The notes under the pieces are model-generated. The model was given only the letters and a program-made list of their open reading frames with translations. It was not told where the DNA came from and ran no database searches. Below, one piece after another: positions 17,206 to 25,597 of a stretch of 64,000 bases of DNA. The position numbers and the translations under genes were made by a program. Within the stretch, counting starts at the first letter, position 1; the number at the start of each line of letters is the position of its first letter. This DNA comes from Gemmatimonadaceae bacterium (GTDB lineage: Bacteria; Gemmatimonadota; Gemmatimonadetes; Gemmatimonadales; Gemmatimonadaceae), in assembly GCA_035606695.1 (NCBI GenBank), contig DATNEW010000027.1, forward strand, positions 124,001-188,000, given 5' to 3'.

Positions 17206-18374
17206 CCGCGAGCCACTGTCACGCATGCGGGGCTTCCGAATGGTGGGCGCTGCCTGATCCGGCGCCCGACCGTTCCATCACGACCGCCGGATTGATCCTC
17301 GACCGACCACTCGCGAAGGCGCAGTGCGCCCGATGTGGATTCGTGCAGCGAACGCGCGACCGTTTCGTCGGCGAATCCGACTACTATGCAGAGCGCTATG
17401 CGTCGTATTACGCGCGACCCGGCGCGACCACGTACGATGCGGAGCGGTATCGCGTCATGGCTGAATGGATTGGAGCGTCCATCGCAATTTCGGCCCCGGC
17501 GAAAATCCTGGACGTCGGCTGCGGCGCGGGTTGGGCGATGGATGCTCTGCGCCGTGTCTATCCCGCCGCGACGATCGAGGGGATCGAACCGTCCATCGCG
17601 AACGCCGAAGCCGCGCGCAGCCGCGGGTTGTCTGTGCGCACCGGTACGCTCGACGAAGACCTTCGTTCGTCGACCGGCGATGACGGCTATGACCTCGTGT
17701 ACTCGATCAACGTGCTGCAGCATGTTCTCGATCCGGTCGCGTTTCTCCGCGGGATCGCCGAGCGGCTCCATCCTCGCGGACGCGTTGTTCTCATCTTGCC
17801 CGACGCCACTCGTCCAACGAACGAAATCCTGTGGGCCGATCACAACTTCTCATTCGAGCCTCGGCATGTCGCCATGGTTGCCGACCGTGCCGGGCTGGCC
17901 GTGGTGGGGTGGTTCGGTCAACCGGAACACATCAGCATTCTCGACAAGCAACTCGTCGTCCTCGCTCGTACGGATCTCGCCCCGTCGCCGGAACTTGCCA
18001 AGCTGCGCCATCCTGAGGACTCGTTCGCGGACCGCGAGGCCTATCTGCGAGAGTGGAGTGACGTGCGCGCTCGGCTGCGAGACGCTACTGTCGGATTCCG
18101 ACAGGTGGCGAATTTCGGCGCCAGCATGTGGACCTTTCTGCTGGCGGGCTACGCACCTGAATACTGGGGCCGAGTGGACTATTGTGTGGTCGACGGATTC
18201 GCGGGAACATGCCTGGACAAGACCGTGCGGCCGTTCGCGGCAGACACGTTCAGCGCCGAGGATTGTATCGTTCTGGGAGTACACCCGCGCTCGCAGCCGG
18301 CGCTGGAACAGCGACTGGCGCCGACCGGTTCCCGAGTGATCGCCTGGGCGGATTGCGTGCCGCACGACTCATGA
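17202..18374 (+). CDS. Zinc-ribbon class I methyltransferase, sugar C-methyltransferase-like
   Basis: A 390-residue protein in three parts. An N-terminal zinc-binding module has Cys6, Cys9, Cys42 and Cys45 in CHACG and CARCG pairs. A Rossmann methyltransferase domain has motif I ILDVGCGAGWAMDAL (from about residue 102) and VYSINVLQHVLDP. A C-terminal domain has NFGASMWTFLLAGYAPEYW and DGFAGTCLDK. The same order occurs in C-methyltransferases that modify dTDP-4-keto-6-deoxysugars (EvaC and TylCIII type), which would suit a locus with a WecE-type aminotransferase; that substrate is an inference. It starts at the ATGA overlap with the GT2 gene and ends 16 bases before the acyltransferase. Confidence 0.82.
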   Translation: MTASHCHACGASEWWALPDPAPDRSITTAGLILDRPLAKAQCARCGFVQRTRDRFVGESDYYAERYASYYARPGATTYDAERYRVMAEWIGASIAISAPAKILDVGCGAGWAMDALRRVYPAATIEGIEPSIANAEAARSRGLSVRTGTLDEDLRSSTGDDGYDLVYSINVLQHVLDPVAFLRGIAERLHPRGRVVLILPDATRPTNEILWADHNFSFEPRHVAMVADRAGLAVVGWFGQPEHISILDKQLVVLARTDLAPSPELAKLRHPEDSFADREAYLREWSDVRARLRDATVGFRQVANFGASMWTFLLAGYAPEYWGRVDYCVVDGFAGTCLDKTVRPFAADTFSAEDCIVLGVHPRSQPALEQRLAPTGSRVIAWADCVPHDS

Positions 18375-18390
18375 TGAAACACTCATCGAC

Positions 18391-19095
18391 ATGACAGAGG
18401 CCGAGTCGCCTTCGAGGGCGCATCGCGTCGTGATCTTCGGAGCCGGGCAGGGCGCCCGCACCGCGACGCGCTATTTGCACGACGACACGGATCACGAGGT
18501 CGTCGGCTACGTCGTCGACGCCGAGTTCGTCGGCAACGGTTCGCTCGACGGCAAGCCCGTGGTGGCGGTCGGCGACGCGACATCCGCGTTTCCGCCCGCC
18601 ACTGTCCACGCTTTCGTTCCGCTCGGCTCGACCAACCTCAACGCCCTGCGCGCCGAGAAGTATGCTCTTCTCAAGACGCTGGGCTATCGGTTCATCAGCT
18701 ACGTCCACTCATCCGTCCGCGCGTATCCCGATTTCGTCTGCGGCGAGAACTGCTTCATTCTCGATGGCCAAACCGTGAACTATGGCGTCTCGATCGGGGC
18801 GAACGTCGTGATGTGGAGCGGCTGTCATCTCGGCGACGGCAGCCGAATCGAGGACGACGCGTTCCTGGCGTCGCATGTCGTTCTCAACGGCGAGGTCGTC
18901 ATCGGGCGTGGCTCGTTTCTCGGGAGCAATTGCACGATTTCGAGAGGCATCACGCTAGGCGCCGAGTCGTTCATCGGAGCAAACGCGCTGATCACCGCCG
19001 ACACCGCGCCGGGTGCCGTGCACATCGTGCAAGCCACGCCGGCCGCGCCCATGACCAGCCGCAAGTTCGTCAAGTTAATGCGGAACCGTTTCTAG
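18391..19095 (+). CDS. Sugar O/N-acyltransferase, PglD/NeuD-like hexapeptide protein
   Basis: A 234-residue acyltransferase. The N-terminal Rossmann-like PglD_N domain begins RVVIFGAGQGARTATRYL and should bind the nucleotide-sugar. The C-terminal half is a left-handed beta helix with imperfect hexapeptide repeats (VSIGANVVMWSGCHLGDGSRI, then IGRGSFLGSNCTI and ITLGAESFIGANALI). NeuD and PglD use acetyl-CoA to acylate a hydroxyl or a C4 amino group; PglD acts on UDP-4-amino-sugars. With the WecE-type enzyme upstream, N-acylation of a 4-amino-4,6-dideoxyhexose is a reasonable inference. The usual catalytic His of PglD is not obvious at the expected site (SHVVL may be it), so confidence in activity is moderate. 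Confidence 0.82.
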   Translation: MTEAESPSRAHRVVIFGAGQGARTATRYLHDDTDHEVVGYVVDAEFVGNGSLDGKPVVAVGDATSAFPPATVHAFVPLGSTNLNALRAEKYALLKTLGYRFISYVHSSVRAYPDFVCGENCFILDGQTVNYGVSIGANVVMWSGCHLGDGSRIEDDAFLASHVVLNGEVVIGRGSFLGSNCTISRGITLGAESFIGANALITADTAPGAVHIVQATPAAPMTSRKFVKLMRNRF

Positions 19096-19105
19096 AGATG
19101 ATTGC

Positions 19106-20047
19106 GTGTCCGTCTATCTAGATCCACGTGCGGCGACACGCAGGCTTGGTCTCGTCCAGGGACCGACCGGTGTGCCGTGGCACGTGACGCACTGTCAGAA
19201 TCCGTTTCCGCAGGCGCTCGGCGGCGGGCGGTATCGAATTCACTTTTCGGCGCGCGACGCGCGCAATCGATCTCGCGGCGCGTGGGTGGATGTGCACGTC
19301 GCGGGCGATCAAATCATCACAGAGCACGTCGCACCCATTCCATCGCTGGAGCTCGGACGTCTGGGCGCGTTCGACGACGCGGGCGCGATGCCGGGTTGTC
19401 TCGTCGACACTCCCGACGGACTGCGGATGTACTACACGGGCTGGACGCTCGGCGGAACAGTGCCGTTCCAATTCGAAATCGGCTGCGCGATCTCGACCGA
19501 CGGCGGCGCAACGTTTACCCGCATATCCGAGGCGCCGATTCTCGGTCGCAACCACCATGACCCATTCGTTGTCGGTGCACCGTGGGTACTCCGTGACGGC
19601 GACGGGTATCGCATGTGGTACGCCGCCGGTACGGAATGGAAGTCGGACGCCGCCGGCGCCGGCAAACCGGTGCACTATTACACCATCAAGCACGCGTCGA
19701 GCGACGACGGCCTCACGTGGCGAACATCAGGTCATCGATGCATCGACTATGGCGAGGGCGAGCACGCGATCGCGCGACCTGTCGTCATCCCCGACGGCGA
19801 CCGCCTGCTGATGTTCTATTCAGCTCGTCGCCTCGGTGAAGCCTATCGAGTGTACGTGGCTGTCTCTCGCGACGGTCTGTTGTGGGAGCGGAAGCCACGA
19901 CCATTCCTCGACGTCGGCAGCGCCGCGTGGGAGAACGAGATGGTCTGCTACGCGGCTCCGCTTCAGGCGGATGACCGCTCGTTCGTGTTGTATAACGGCA
20001 ACGGTTACGGCAGCGCGGGAGTCGGCGCGCTCCTCGTCACAGCTTGA
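19106..20047 (+). CDS. Glycosidase-like five-bladed beta-propeller protein (GH32/43/130-like)
   Basis: A 313-residue protein without signal peptide, so probably cytosolic. It shows repeated propeller blade elements: DAGAMPGCLVDTPDGLRMYYTGW, CAISTDGGATFTR, GRNHHDPFVVGAPWVLRDG, YRMWYAAG, HASSDDGLTW and VAVSRDGLLWERK, each with the S-x-D-G-x-x-F/W signature. This is the fold of GH32, GH43, GH68 and GH130. A glycoside phosphorylase or hydrolase, or a non-catalytic sugar-binding protein, would all fit; the catalytic acids were not identified. The start is a GTG at 19106, ten bases after the acyltransferase stop. Enzymes of this fold are unusual in glycan export loci, so its role here is unknown. 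Confidence 0.72.
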   Translation: MSVYLDPRAATRRLGLVQGPTGVPWHVTHCQNPFPQALGGGRYRIHFSARDARNRSRGAWVDVHVAGDQIITEHVAPIPSLELGRLGAFDDAGAMPGCLVDTPDGLRMYYTGWTLGGTVPFQFEIGCAISTDGGATFTRISEAPILGRNHHDPFVVGAPWVLRDGDGYRMWYAAGTEWKSDAAGAGKPVHYYTIKHASSDDGLTWRTSGHRCIDYGEGEHAIARPVVIPDGDRLLMFYSARRLGEAYRVYVAVSRDGLLWERKPRPFLDVGSAAWENEMVCYAAPLQADDRSFVLYNGNGYGSAGVGALLVTA

Positions 20048-20080
20048 GCTCTCCTTCGTTCGTTCTCTTCTTCCTCGCCT

Positions 20081-20473
20081 ATGCGTTCCGCATCGATCTC
20101 TCCTCCGTTCACGGGCTATCTCTACGTCCTCGGCTGCGTGCTCTTCACCGTGTACGGCCAGCTGATTCTGAAATGGCAAGTCGGCCGCGCCGGTTCGCTG
20201 CCCGTCGGCTTCGCCGACAAGGCGCGCTACATGATCGCGCTGGTGCTCATGCCGTGGATGTTGACGAGCGTCATCGCGGCGTTTCTCGCGTTCGTGTGTT
20301 GGGCTGCGGCCATGACGAAGCTCGATCTCTCCTACGCGTACCCGTTCACCAGCCTGTCCTTCGTGCTCGTGAGCGTGCTCAGCGTCGCGGTGTTTCGCGA
20401 GACCGTGCCGCCCACCCGCGTTCTGGGATTGGCGCTGATCGTCGTCGGCATCATCATCGGTAGCCGCGCGTGA
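20081..20473 (+). CDS. Small four-helix EamA/SMR-type membrane protein (ArnE/ArnF-like)
   Basis: A 130-residue protein with four predicted membrane helices: GYLYVLGCVLFTVYGQLIL, a helix around MIALVLMPWMLTSVIAAFLAFV, AYPFTSLSFVLVSVLSVAVF and VLGLALIVVGIIIG. The motif SYAYPFTSLSFVLV and the final helix after RETVPPTRVLG match half-size drug/metabolite transporters such as ArnE/ArnF, which flip undecaprenyl-phosphate-aminoarabinose. It is probably a homodimer that flips an undecaprenyl-phosphate-sugar, perhaps the product of the GtrB-like GT2 four genes upstream. Its stop overlaps the GTG start of the next gene (GTGA), a large GT-C-like membrane protein, which supports a common function. Confidence 0.82.
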   Translation: MRSASISPPFTGYLYVLGCVLFTVYGQLILKWQVGRAGSLPVGFADKARYMIALVLMPWMLTSVIAAFLAFVCWAAAMTKLDLSYAYPFTSLSFVLVSVLSVAVFRETVPPTRVLGLALIVVGIIIGSRA

Positions 20474-22068
20474 CCGATGCGGCCGTTCTCGATCGGAAGG
20501 AGGCCGTTGCAGCCGACCAACCTCCGTTGTCTCGATACGGCATCCTGCCGCTCGCGCTCGTGGCCGTGGTGTTCGCGCTCGCGTTCCAACAATCGCCGCT
20601 CTACACGCTCAACCAGAACGCCGCGTTCCTCCGCGGCCTCGCCAAAGGCGGCCTCGGTTTTCTGAGCGCGGATTGGGAAGTGCAGCGGCAGGAAGCGTTG
20701 CCGAGTTTCACGTGGCTCGTGACGGCAACGTATCGCGCGCACTTCGAGAACGCGTTCTATCTGTATTATCTGCCGCTGCTCGCGATCTACGCCTATGCGC
20801 TGTCCGAGCTCGTGCGGCGGCTGGTTGGCCTGCGCCGGTATTCGGCGCCGCATCTCCTCTTTCTCGCAACGTTCCTCGCGCTTCATTGTAGCCTCGCGTT
20901 CGAGCTTGCGAGTCCGTTCGGCCGCGCCAGCCGATTGTTGCATCCGGAAGGTCCGCTCCTCGCGGGTCTGGGCGGCATGTACGCGTTGGGCTCGTACTTT
21001 CAGCCGTCGTGCTTCGGCGTGCTGCTGTTCCTCTCGATGTTGTGTTTCGTCGAGAATCGACCGATGATCGCGGCCGCGGTTGCCGCCCTGACCGCGACGA
21101 TTCATCCGACGTTCGGACTCAGCGCCGCGTTTCTCATTGCGACATACAGCGCGATCATTCTGCTCCGCGACCGGAATCTCGCTCGCGCACTGTGGGTAGG
21201 CGTGTGCGGCGCGGTATTGATGCTGCCGATCGCGGTCTACGTCTTGAACACCTTTGGCCCCTCGTCGAAGGAGCTCTGGGCGCAAGCGACCTACATCCTG
21301 GCATTCGTCCGCATTCCGCATCACGCGCGTCCCGCGGTGTGGTTCGGCTACAAGGCCGCCGCGCAGTGTCTCGTGATGGTTGGCGCGGTTTGGTTGCTGC
21401 GGCGTGACGTGCGCGGCCTGCTCCTGGCGATTCCGCTCGGACTGTCGCTGTGTCTGACCGCCATGGCGGCGATCGTCGACAAGCCGTGGTTCTCGCTGAT
21501 GTTTCCGTGGCGCATCACCGCGTTCCTGCTTCCGCTATCCACGTGCGTCATTCTGGCGTGGCTCGCCGCATGGCTGGCGTCGCGACTCCAGCGGACGTCG
21601 TGGTTCAGGCCTGCGTCAGTCGCCGTGACCGCGGTCGTCGTCGCCTGGCTCGCCATCGTGGGTGTCGCGCAGGTGTGGCGTCTCGTTCGCTCGACGCCGC
21701 GCGTGCCGTCGGACGCAGCGCTCGCGTTCGCGCGGCAGACCGCGCGCAAGGGCGACGTCTACGTCATCCCGATCGATCTCGAGGAATTTCGCCTGGCGAC
21801 GGGCGTCCCGATCGTCGCCGACTGGAAGACAGCGCCGACACAGGACACCGACCTGCTCGAATGGTATTCGCGCATCGAGCGCATCAAGCGATTCTATGCC
21901 GAGCACGGCGCCGGCGCCTGCCGACACTTGAGCGAACTGCAAACCGCCTATGCGGTGACCCATGTACTGCTGCCGGCGCCCGCCGAATTATCCTGCGCCT
22001 TTGCACGGCTCGTGTTTCGCGACCGCGCGTTCACGGTGTATGCGCTCACACCGTCATTTGCGGACTAG
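20470..22068 (+). CDS. Polytopic membrane protein, GT-C glycosyltransferase-like
   Basis: A 532-residue membrane protein with about ten to twelve hydrophobic helices and a hydrophilic C-terminal domain (from about residue 415) that includes YVIPIDLEEFRLATGVPIVADWKT. The first large periplasmic loop has SPLYTLNQNAAFLRGLAKGG and FLSADWEVQRQE. The overall shape is that of GT-C glycosyltransferases, but the usual DD/DE loop motif is not clear, so the family assignment is tentative. A GTG start overlaps the upstream ArnF-like gene by four bases. A job as acceptor transferase using a flipped polyprenyl-phosphate-sugar would fit this coupling. The last 15 bases overlap the convergent methyltransferase. 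Confidence 0.68.
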   Translation: MTDAAVLDRKEAVAADQPPLSRYGILPLALVAVVFALAFQQSPLYTLNQNAAFLRGLAKGGLGFLSADWEVQRQEALPSFTWLVTATYRAHFENAFYLYYLPLLAIYAYALSELVRRLVGLRRYSAPHLLFLATFLALHCSLAFELASPFGRASRLLHPEGPLLAGLGGMYALGSYFQPSCFGVLLFLSMLCFVENRPMIAAAVAALTATIHPTFGLSAAFLIATYSAIILLRDRNLARALWVGVCGAVLMLPIAVYVLNTFGPSSKELWAQATYILAFVRIPHHARPAVWFGYKAAAQCLVMVGAVWLLRRDVRGLLLAIPLGLSLCLTAMAAIVDKPWFSLMFPWRITAFLLPLSTCVILAWLAAWLASRLQRTSWFRPASVAVTAVVVAWLAIVGVAQVWRLVRSTPRVPSDAALAFARQTARKGDVYVIPIDLEEFRLATGVPIVADWKTAPTQDTDLLEWYSRIERIKRFYAEHGAGACRHLSELQTAYAVTHVLLPAPAELSCAFARLVFRDRAFTVYALTPSFAD

Positions 22069-22680
22069 AATGGTGAACTCGTAGAGGTCATAGTCGTGCA
22101 GCAGCGCCACCTTCTTCGAGAAGCGTTGTTTGCACGCGGCGAAGATCTCGGACGGGTTCGCGTAGTACAAATCGCTTCGCATGCGCCCCGGATCGCTGTA
22201 CGAGGTCAGCATGTTGAACGCGAACCCGCGCGTCGAGAGCGCGTCGAGACGCTCCAGCGTCGAGTCGATATGCGCGCGCCAGGCGTCGTCGGACACGCCG
22301 AGGCGCACGTTGAAGATGCCGCTCGCCACGACGTAGTCGGCGGCGGAAACGCGGCTCGCGTCGCTCGTCAACTCTTCGTGGGCCACGTCGACGAGCTGCT
22401 CCCGTGCCGCGGCGATCATCTCCGGAGCGACGTCGTAGCCGGAATATCTCGCCGGCCACCGGTGCTGGGAGAGGTACAGGCCGAGCGCGCCGTATCCGCA
22501 GCCGTAGTCGAGCAGAGCGAACTCGCGGCTCGGGTCGCAAACCTTCAACAACTGCTCGAATCGCAGGGATTGCGACGCCGCGTCGTTCCAATCCACGCCG
22601 CGCGGCACCGGGCCGTGCGTGCGCAACGCCGCGGTGTAGTAGTCGCGAACGAGATCGATTGGCGATTCGTGCGTGCTCAT
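22054..22680 (-). CDS. Class I SAM-dependent methyltransferase
   Basis: A 208-residue Rossmann methyltransferase. Motif I is ALLDYGCGYGALGLYLS (near residue 55), followed by YSGYDVAPEMIAAAR with the ribose-binding Asp, and YVVASGIFNVR as the motif after strand 4. The C-terminal half has FNMLTSYSDPGRMRSDLYYANP, a segment seen in small methyltransferases linked to surface-glycan or lipid pathways. Substrate unknown. It lies 11 bases downstream of the transketolase gene on the same strand, so it probably shares its transcript, and its 3' end overlaps the convergent GT-C-like gene by 15 bases. Confidence 0.82.
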   Translation of the reverse strand: MSTHESPIDLVRDYYTAALRTHGPVPRGVDWNDAASQSLRFEQLLKVCDPSREFALLDYGCGYGALGLYLSQHRWPARYSGYDVAPEMIAAAREQLVDVAHEELTSDASRVSAADYVVASGIFNVRLGVSDDAWRAHIDSTLERLDALSTRGFAFNMLTSYSDPGRMRSDLYYANPSEIFAACKQRFSKKVALLHDYDLYEFTILVRK

Positions 22681-22691
22681 TCGCGCTGCCG

Positions 22692-24704
22692 CTACGCGCC
22701 CTTCGCCAGCCCCTTCGCCGCATCGATCACCTTCTGGACGGTGATCCCAAGATGCTCATATATCAACTCATACGGCGCGCTCGCCCCGAACCGCTCCAGC
22801 CCGAGCACGACCCCGTTCCCGCCGATCCACTCGTACCACGACATCGGATGCGCCGCCTCGATCGCGATGCGCGCCGACCCCGGCGGAAGCACCGAGTCGC
22901 GATAGTCCTTCGATTGCCGCGAGAACAAATCCATGCTCGGCATGCTCACCACGCGCGTCGGAATTCCTTGCTCGGCCAGCTTTTGGTGCGCCTGGAGTAT
23001 CAGCGCGACCTCGGACCCCGACGACATCAGCACCACTTTCGGCTCGGCGCCGCTCGGCGGATCGGCGAGCACGTAGCCGCCGCGCTCCAACCCTTCCGCC
23101 GACGCATACGTCTCGCGGTCGATGAAGCCGAGCTTCTGCCGCGTGAGCACGAGCGCGACGGGTCCACCATTGTAGTTGACCGCGAACTTCCACGCGACCG
23201 CGGTCTCCGTGGCGTCGGCGGGACGCACCAGCAACATGTTCGGAATGGCGCGCAGCGCCGACAGCTGCTCGATCGGTTGATGCGTCGGGCCGTCTTCGCC
23301 CAGCCCGATCGAATCATGCGTGTAGATGTAAATCACGTGCTGCTTCATGAACGCGGCCAGACGCACCGCCGGCCGCATGTAATCGGAGAAAATCAGGAAC
23401 GTGCCGCCGTACGGCAGAATGCCGCCGTGCACGGCCATGCCGTTCATGATCGCCGCCATTCCATGTTCTCTAATACCAAAATGCACATAGCGCGCGGCAT
23501 AGTCCTCGGGCGAGAAGTTCTTCCACGCCTTGACGGAGGTGTTGTTCGACGGCGTCAGATCGGCCGAGCCGCCGACGAGCTCCGGCAAGAGCTCCGCCGT
23601 TGCGTTGAGCACCGCGCCGAACGCCGCGCGGCTCGCCACGTTGCCGTTCTCCTTCGTGAACGACGGAATCTTCTTCTCCCAACCCTCGGGACGCTTGCCC
23701 GAGAGCCGGCGCTCGAGATCGCGCGCGTCGTCCGCGAATGCCGTCTTGTACGCGCTCCACTGCTTGTCCCAGTCGGCATGCAGCTTCGCGCCCTTCTCCT
23801 TCGTCTTCCGCCAATGCGCGAGCGCCTCATCCGGCACGAAGAACGGCTCCATGCTCGGCCAGCCGAGATTCTTCTTCGTCAGCAGCACCTCGTCCTTGCC
23901 GAGTGCCTCGCCGTGCGCCTTCGAGGTATCCTGCTTGTTCGGGCTCCCGTAGCCGATGTGCGTGCGCGTCACGATCAACGTCGGCCGCTCGGTGTCCGAC
24001 TGCGCTTCGCCGAGCGCGGCTTCGATCGCGTCGAGATCGTTGACGTCGCTGATGTGCAGCACCTGCCACCCGTACGCCTCGAACCGCTTGCCCGCGTCGT
24101 CGGTGTAGGTGAGCTCCGTCGGCCCGTCGATCGTGATGTGATTGTCGTCGTAAAAGCCGATCAGCTTTCCAAGCTTGTAGTGCCCCGCGAACGACGCCGC
24201 TTCGTGCGAGATGCCTTCCATCAAATCGCCGTCGCTGCAGATGAAGTACGTGTAATGGTCGATGACGTCGTGGCCCGACTTGTTGAACGTCGCCGCCAGG
24301 TGCGCCTCGGCCACCGCCATGCCGACCGCGTTGCCAATGCCCTGACCGAGCGGGCCGGTGGTCGTCTCGACACCGGGCGTGTAGCCATACTCGGGATGCC
24401 CCGGCGTGCGGCTCTCCCACTGGCGGAACTGCTTCAGGTCCTCGAGGCTCAGGTCGTATCCCGTGAGATAGAGACAGGAGTAGAGGAGCATCGACGCGTG
24501 GCCGCACGACAACACGAAGCGGTCGCGATTCGTCCAGTGCGGATCGGCGGGATCGTGGCGCATCGTGCGCGTGAAGAGCACATAGCCGATCGGCGCGAGC
24601 GCCATTGGCGTTCCGGGATGGCCGGATTCAGCTTTCTGCACCGCATCCATCGCGAGCGTGCGAACAGTATTGATGCAGAGCAGATCGAGATCGCTGGTAG
24701 GCAT
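22692..24704 (-). CDS. tkt: Transketolase
   Basis: A 670-residue thiamine-diphosphate enzyme of full family length (E. coli TktA 663). It exchanges two-carbon units in the non-oxidative pentose phosphate pathway. Visible elements: ESGHPGTPMALAPIGYVLF, GPLGQGIGNAVGMA, the ThDP/metal motif CSDGDLMEGISHEAASFAG and DDNHITIDG in the N-terminal domain; the pyrimidine-domain HFGIREHGMAAIMNG; SIGLGEDGPTHQPIEQL; and the C-terminal domain with SMPSMDLFSRQ. AGGAAG precedes the ATG at good spacing. It is divergent from the YdcF gene with 38 bases between. A short stretch around 23461-23492, encoding HFGIREHGM, uses unusually AT-rich codons compared with the rest of the gene. Confidence 0.97.
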   Translation of the reverse strand: MPTSDLDLLCINTVRTLAMDAVQKAESGHPGTPMALAPIGYVLFTRTMRHDPADPHWTNRDRFVLSCGHASMLLYSCLYLTGYDLSLEDLKQFRQWESRTPGHPEYGYTPGVETTTGPLGQGIGNAVGMAVAEAHLAATFNKSGHDVIDHYTYFICSDGDLMEGISHEAASFAGHYKLGKLIGFYDDNHITIDGPTELTYTDDAGKRFEAYGWQVLHISDVNDLDAIEAALGEAQSDTERPTLIVTRTHIGYGSPNKQDTSKAHGEALGKDEVLLTKKNLGWPSMEPFFVPDEALAHWRKTKEKGAKLHADWDKQWSAYKTAFADDARDLERRLSGKRPEGWEKKIPSFTKENGNVASRAAFGAVLNATAELLPELVGGSADLTPSNNTSVKAWKNFSPEDYAARYVHFGIREHGMAAIMNGMAVHGGILPYGGTFLIFSDYMRPAVRLAAFMKQHVIYIYTHDSIGLGEDGPTHQPIEQLSALRAIPNMLLVRPADATETAVAWKFAVNYNGGPVALVLTRQKLGFIDRETYASAEGLERGGYVLADPPSGAEPKVVLMSSGSEVALILQAHQKLAEQGIPTRVVSMPSMDLFSRQSKDYRDSVLPPGSARIAIEAAHPMSWYEWIGGNGVVLGLERFGASAPYELIYEHLGITVQKVIDAAKGLAKGA

Positions 24705-24742
24705 ACGCTTCCTGACGTGAAGAGCAACATGGCTTGAACTCC

Positions 24743-25549
24743 ATGAAATTAGCGAGACAGGGAGCCGCGCGAACGGCGGCCGCGGGCGCGTTGCTGGGAG
24801 CGCTTGGCGGGCGGCTCTTCGCCGACCTGGGGCTTGCCATCGCCACGGGCCAATCCACGATCGCGGTGATCTTCGCCGGTCTGTTGGTCGGCGTCGTCAT
24901 CGGTTGGCTGGCCGCGCTGAAATGGCTCCTCATTGGCGACGCCGTTCTGCTCGCGGCGTACACCGTGATCGCGCTGACGCCGCTGGCCGCGCACTGGTCG
25001 GCGGAATGGGTGCGCAGCGACTCCGTGCCCGCGCACGTCGACGCGATCGTCGTACCGTCCTCGGGCGTCACCTCCGACACGACGCTCGACGTCCAGGGAC
25101 TCGACCGTCTGATCGAAGGCTTGGCGCTCATTCACGCCGGCGTGTCGGACCGCCTCATTACCACGCGCGCCGTCGCCACACTCGGGTCACAGCAACTGAG
25201 CACCGAGATCGACGAGCGCCGGATGATCGCCCTGGTCGGCGCGCCGCGATGGGACGTCGTCGATACCGTGCACACCACGCGCGACGAGGCCGAGCGTGTC
25301 GCGCGGCTGTTGCCGGCGAACGGCCCAGGAGGATCGCGGCTCATCGTGCTGGTCACGAGCCCAATGCACACACGGAGGGCATGCGCCACGTTCGAGAAGG
25401 TGGGCCTCCACGTCGTTTGCGTTCCGGCGCGCGAGCACGATGCGTCTCGCTGGCACCCGCGAACGCCGGACGAGCGCCTGGCGGCGTTCAGATCGTACGT
25501 GTACGAGCGCCTGGCGATGGTGAAGTACCGCTTCAAGCACTGGGTCTGA
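24743..25549 (+). CDS. YdcF/ElyC/SanA family (DUF218) membrane protein
   Basis: A 268-residue protein with three N-terminal hydrophobic segments (roughly residues 10-85) and a DUF218 domain. The domain shows DAIVVPSSGV, LIEGLALIHAG, LITTRAV, the TTRDEAERVARLLP element and LVTSPMHTRRACATFEKVGLHVVCVP, where TSPMHTRRA is the most conserved family block. Members act on envelope metabolism (ElyC affects undecaprenyl-phosphate carrier use), but their biochemical activity is not settled. An ATG at 24743 is preferred over a TTG nine bases earlier. It precedes the six-gene glycan chain by 48 bases and may belong to the same transcript. Confidence 0.83.
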   Translation: MKLARQGAARTAAAGALLGALGGRLFADLGLAIATGQSTIAVIFAGLLVGVVIGWLAALKWLLIGDAVLLAAYTVIALTPLAAHWSAEWVRSDSVPAHVDAIVVPSSGVTSDTTLDVQGLDRLIEGLALIHAGVSDRLITTRAVATLGSQQLSTEIDERRMIALVGAPRWDVVDTVHTTRDEAERVARLLPANGPGGSRLIVLVTSPMHTRRACATFEKVGLHVVCVPAREHDASRWHPRTPDERLAAFRSYVYERLAMVKYRFKHWV

Positions 25550-25597
25550 GTGCGCGAAAGCCGGTAACGTCCGCCCGCCGCGAATCGTCGTAAGCAC

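Noticed and set aside
22404-24737. Long open frame (777 codons) opposite transketolase
   Set aside because: It mirrors the codon pattern of the transketolase gene, is Arg/His-rich and has no recognisable domain. High GC at third positions keeps such antisense frames open by chance.
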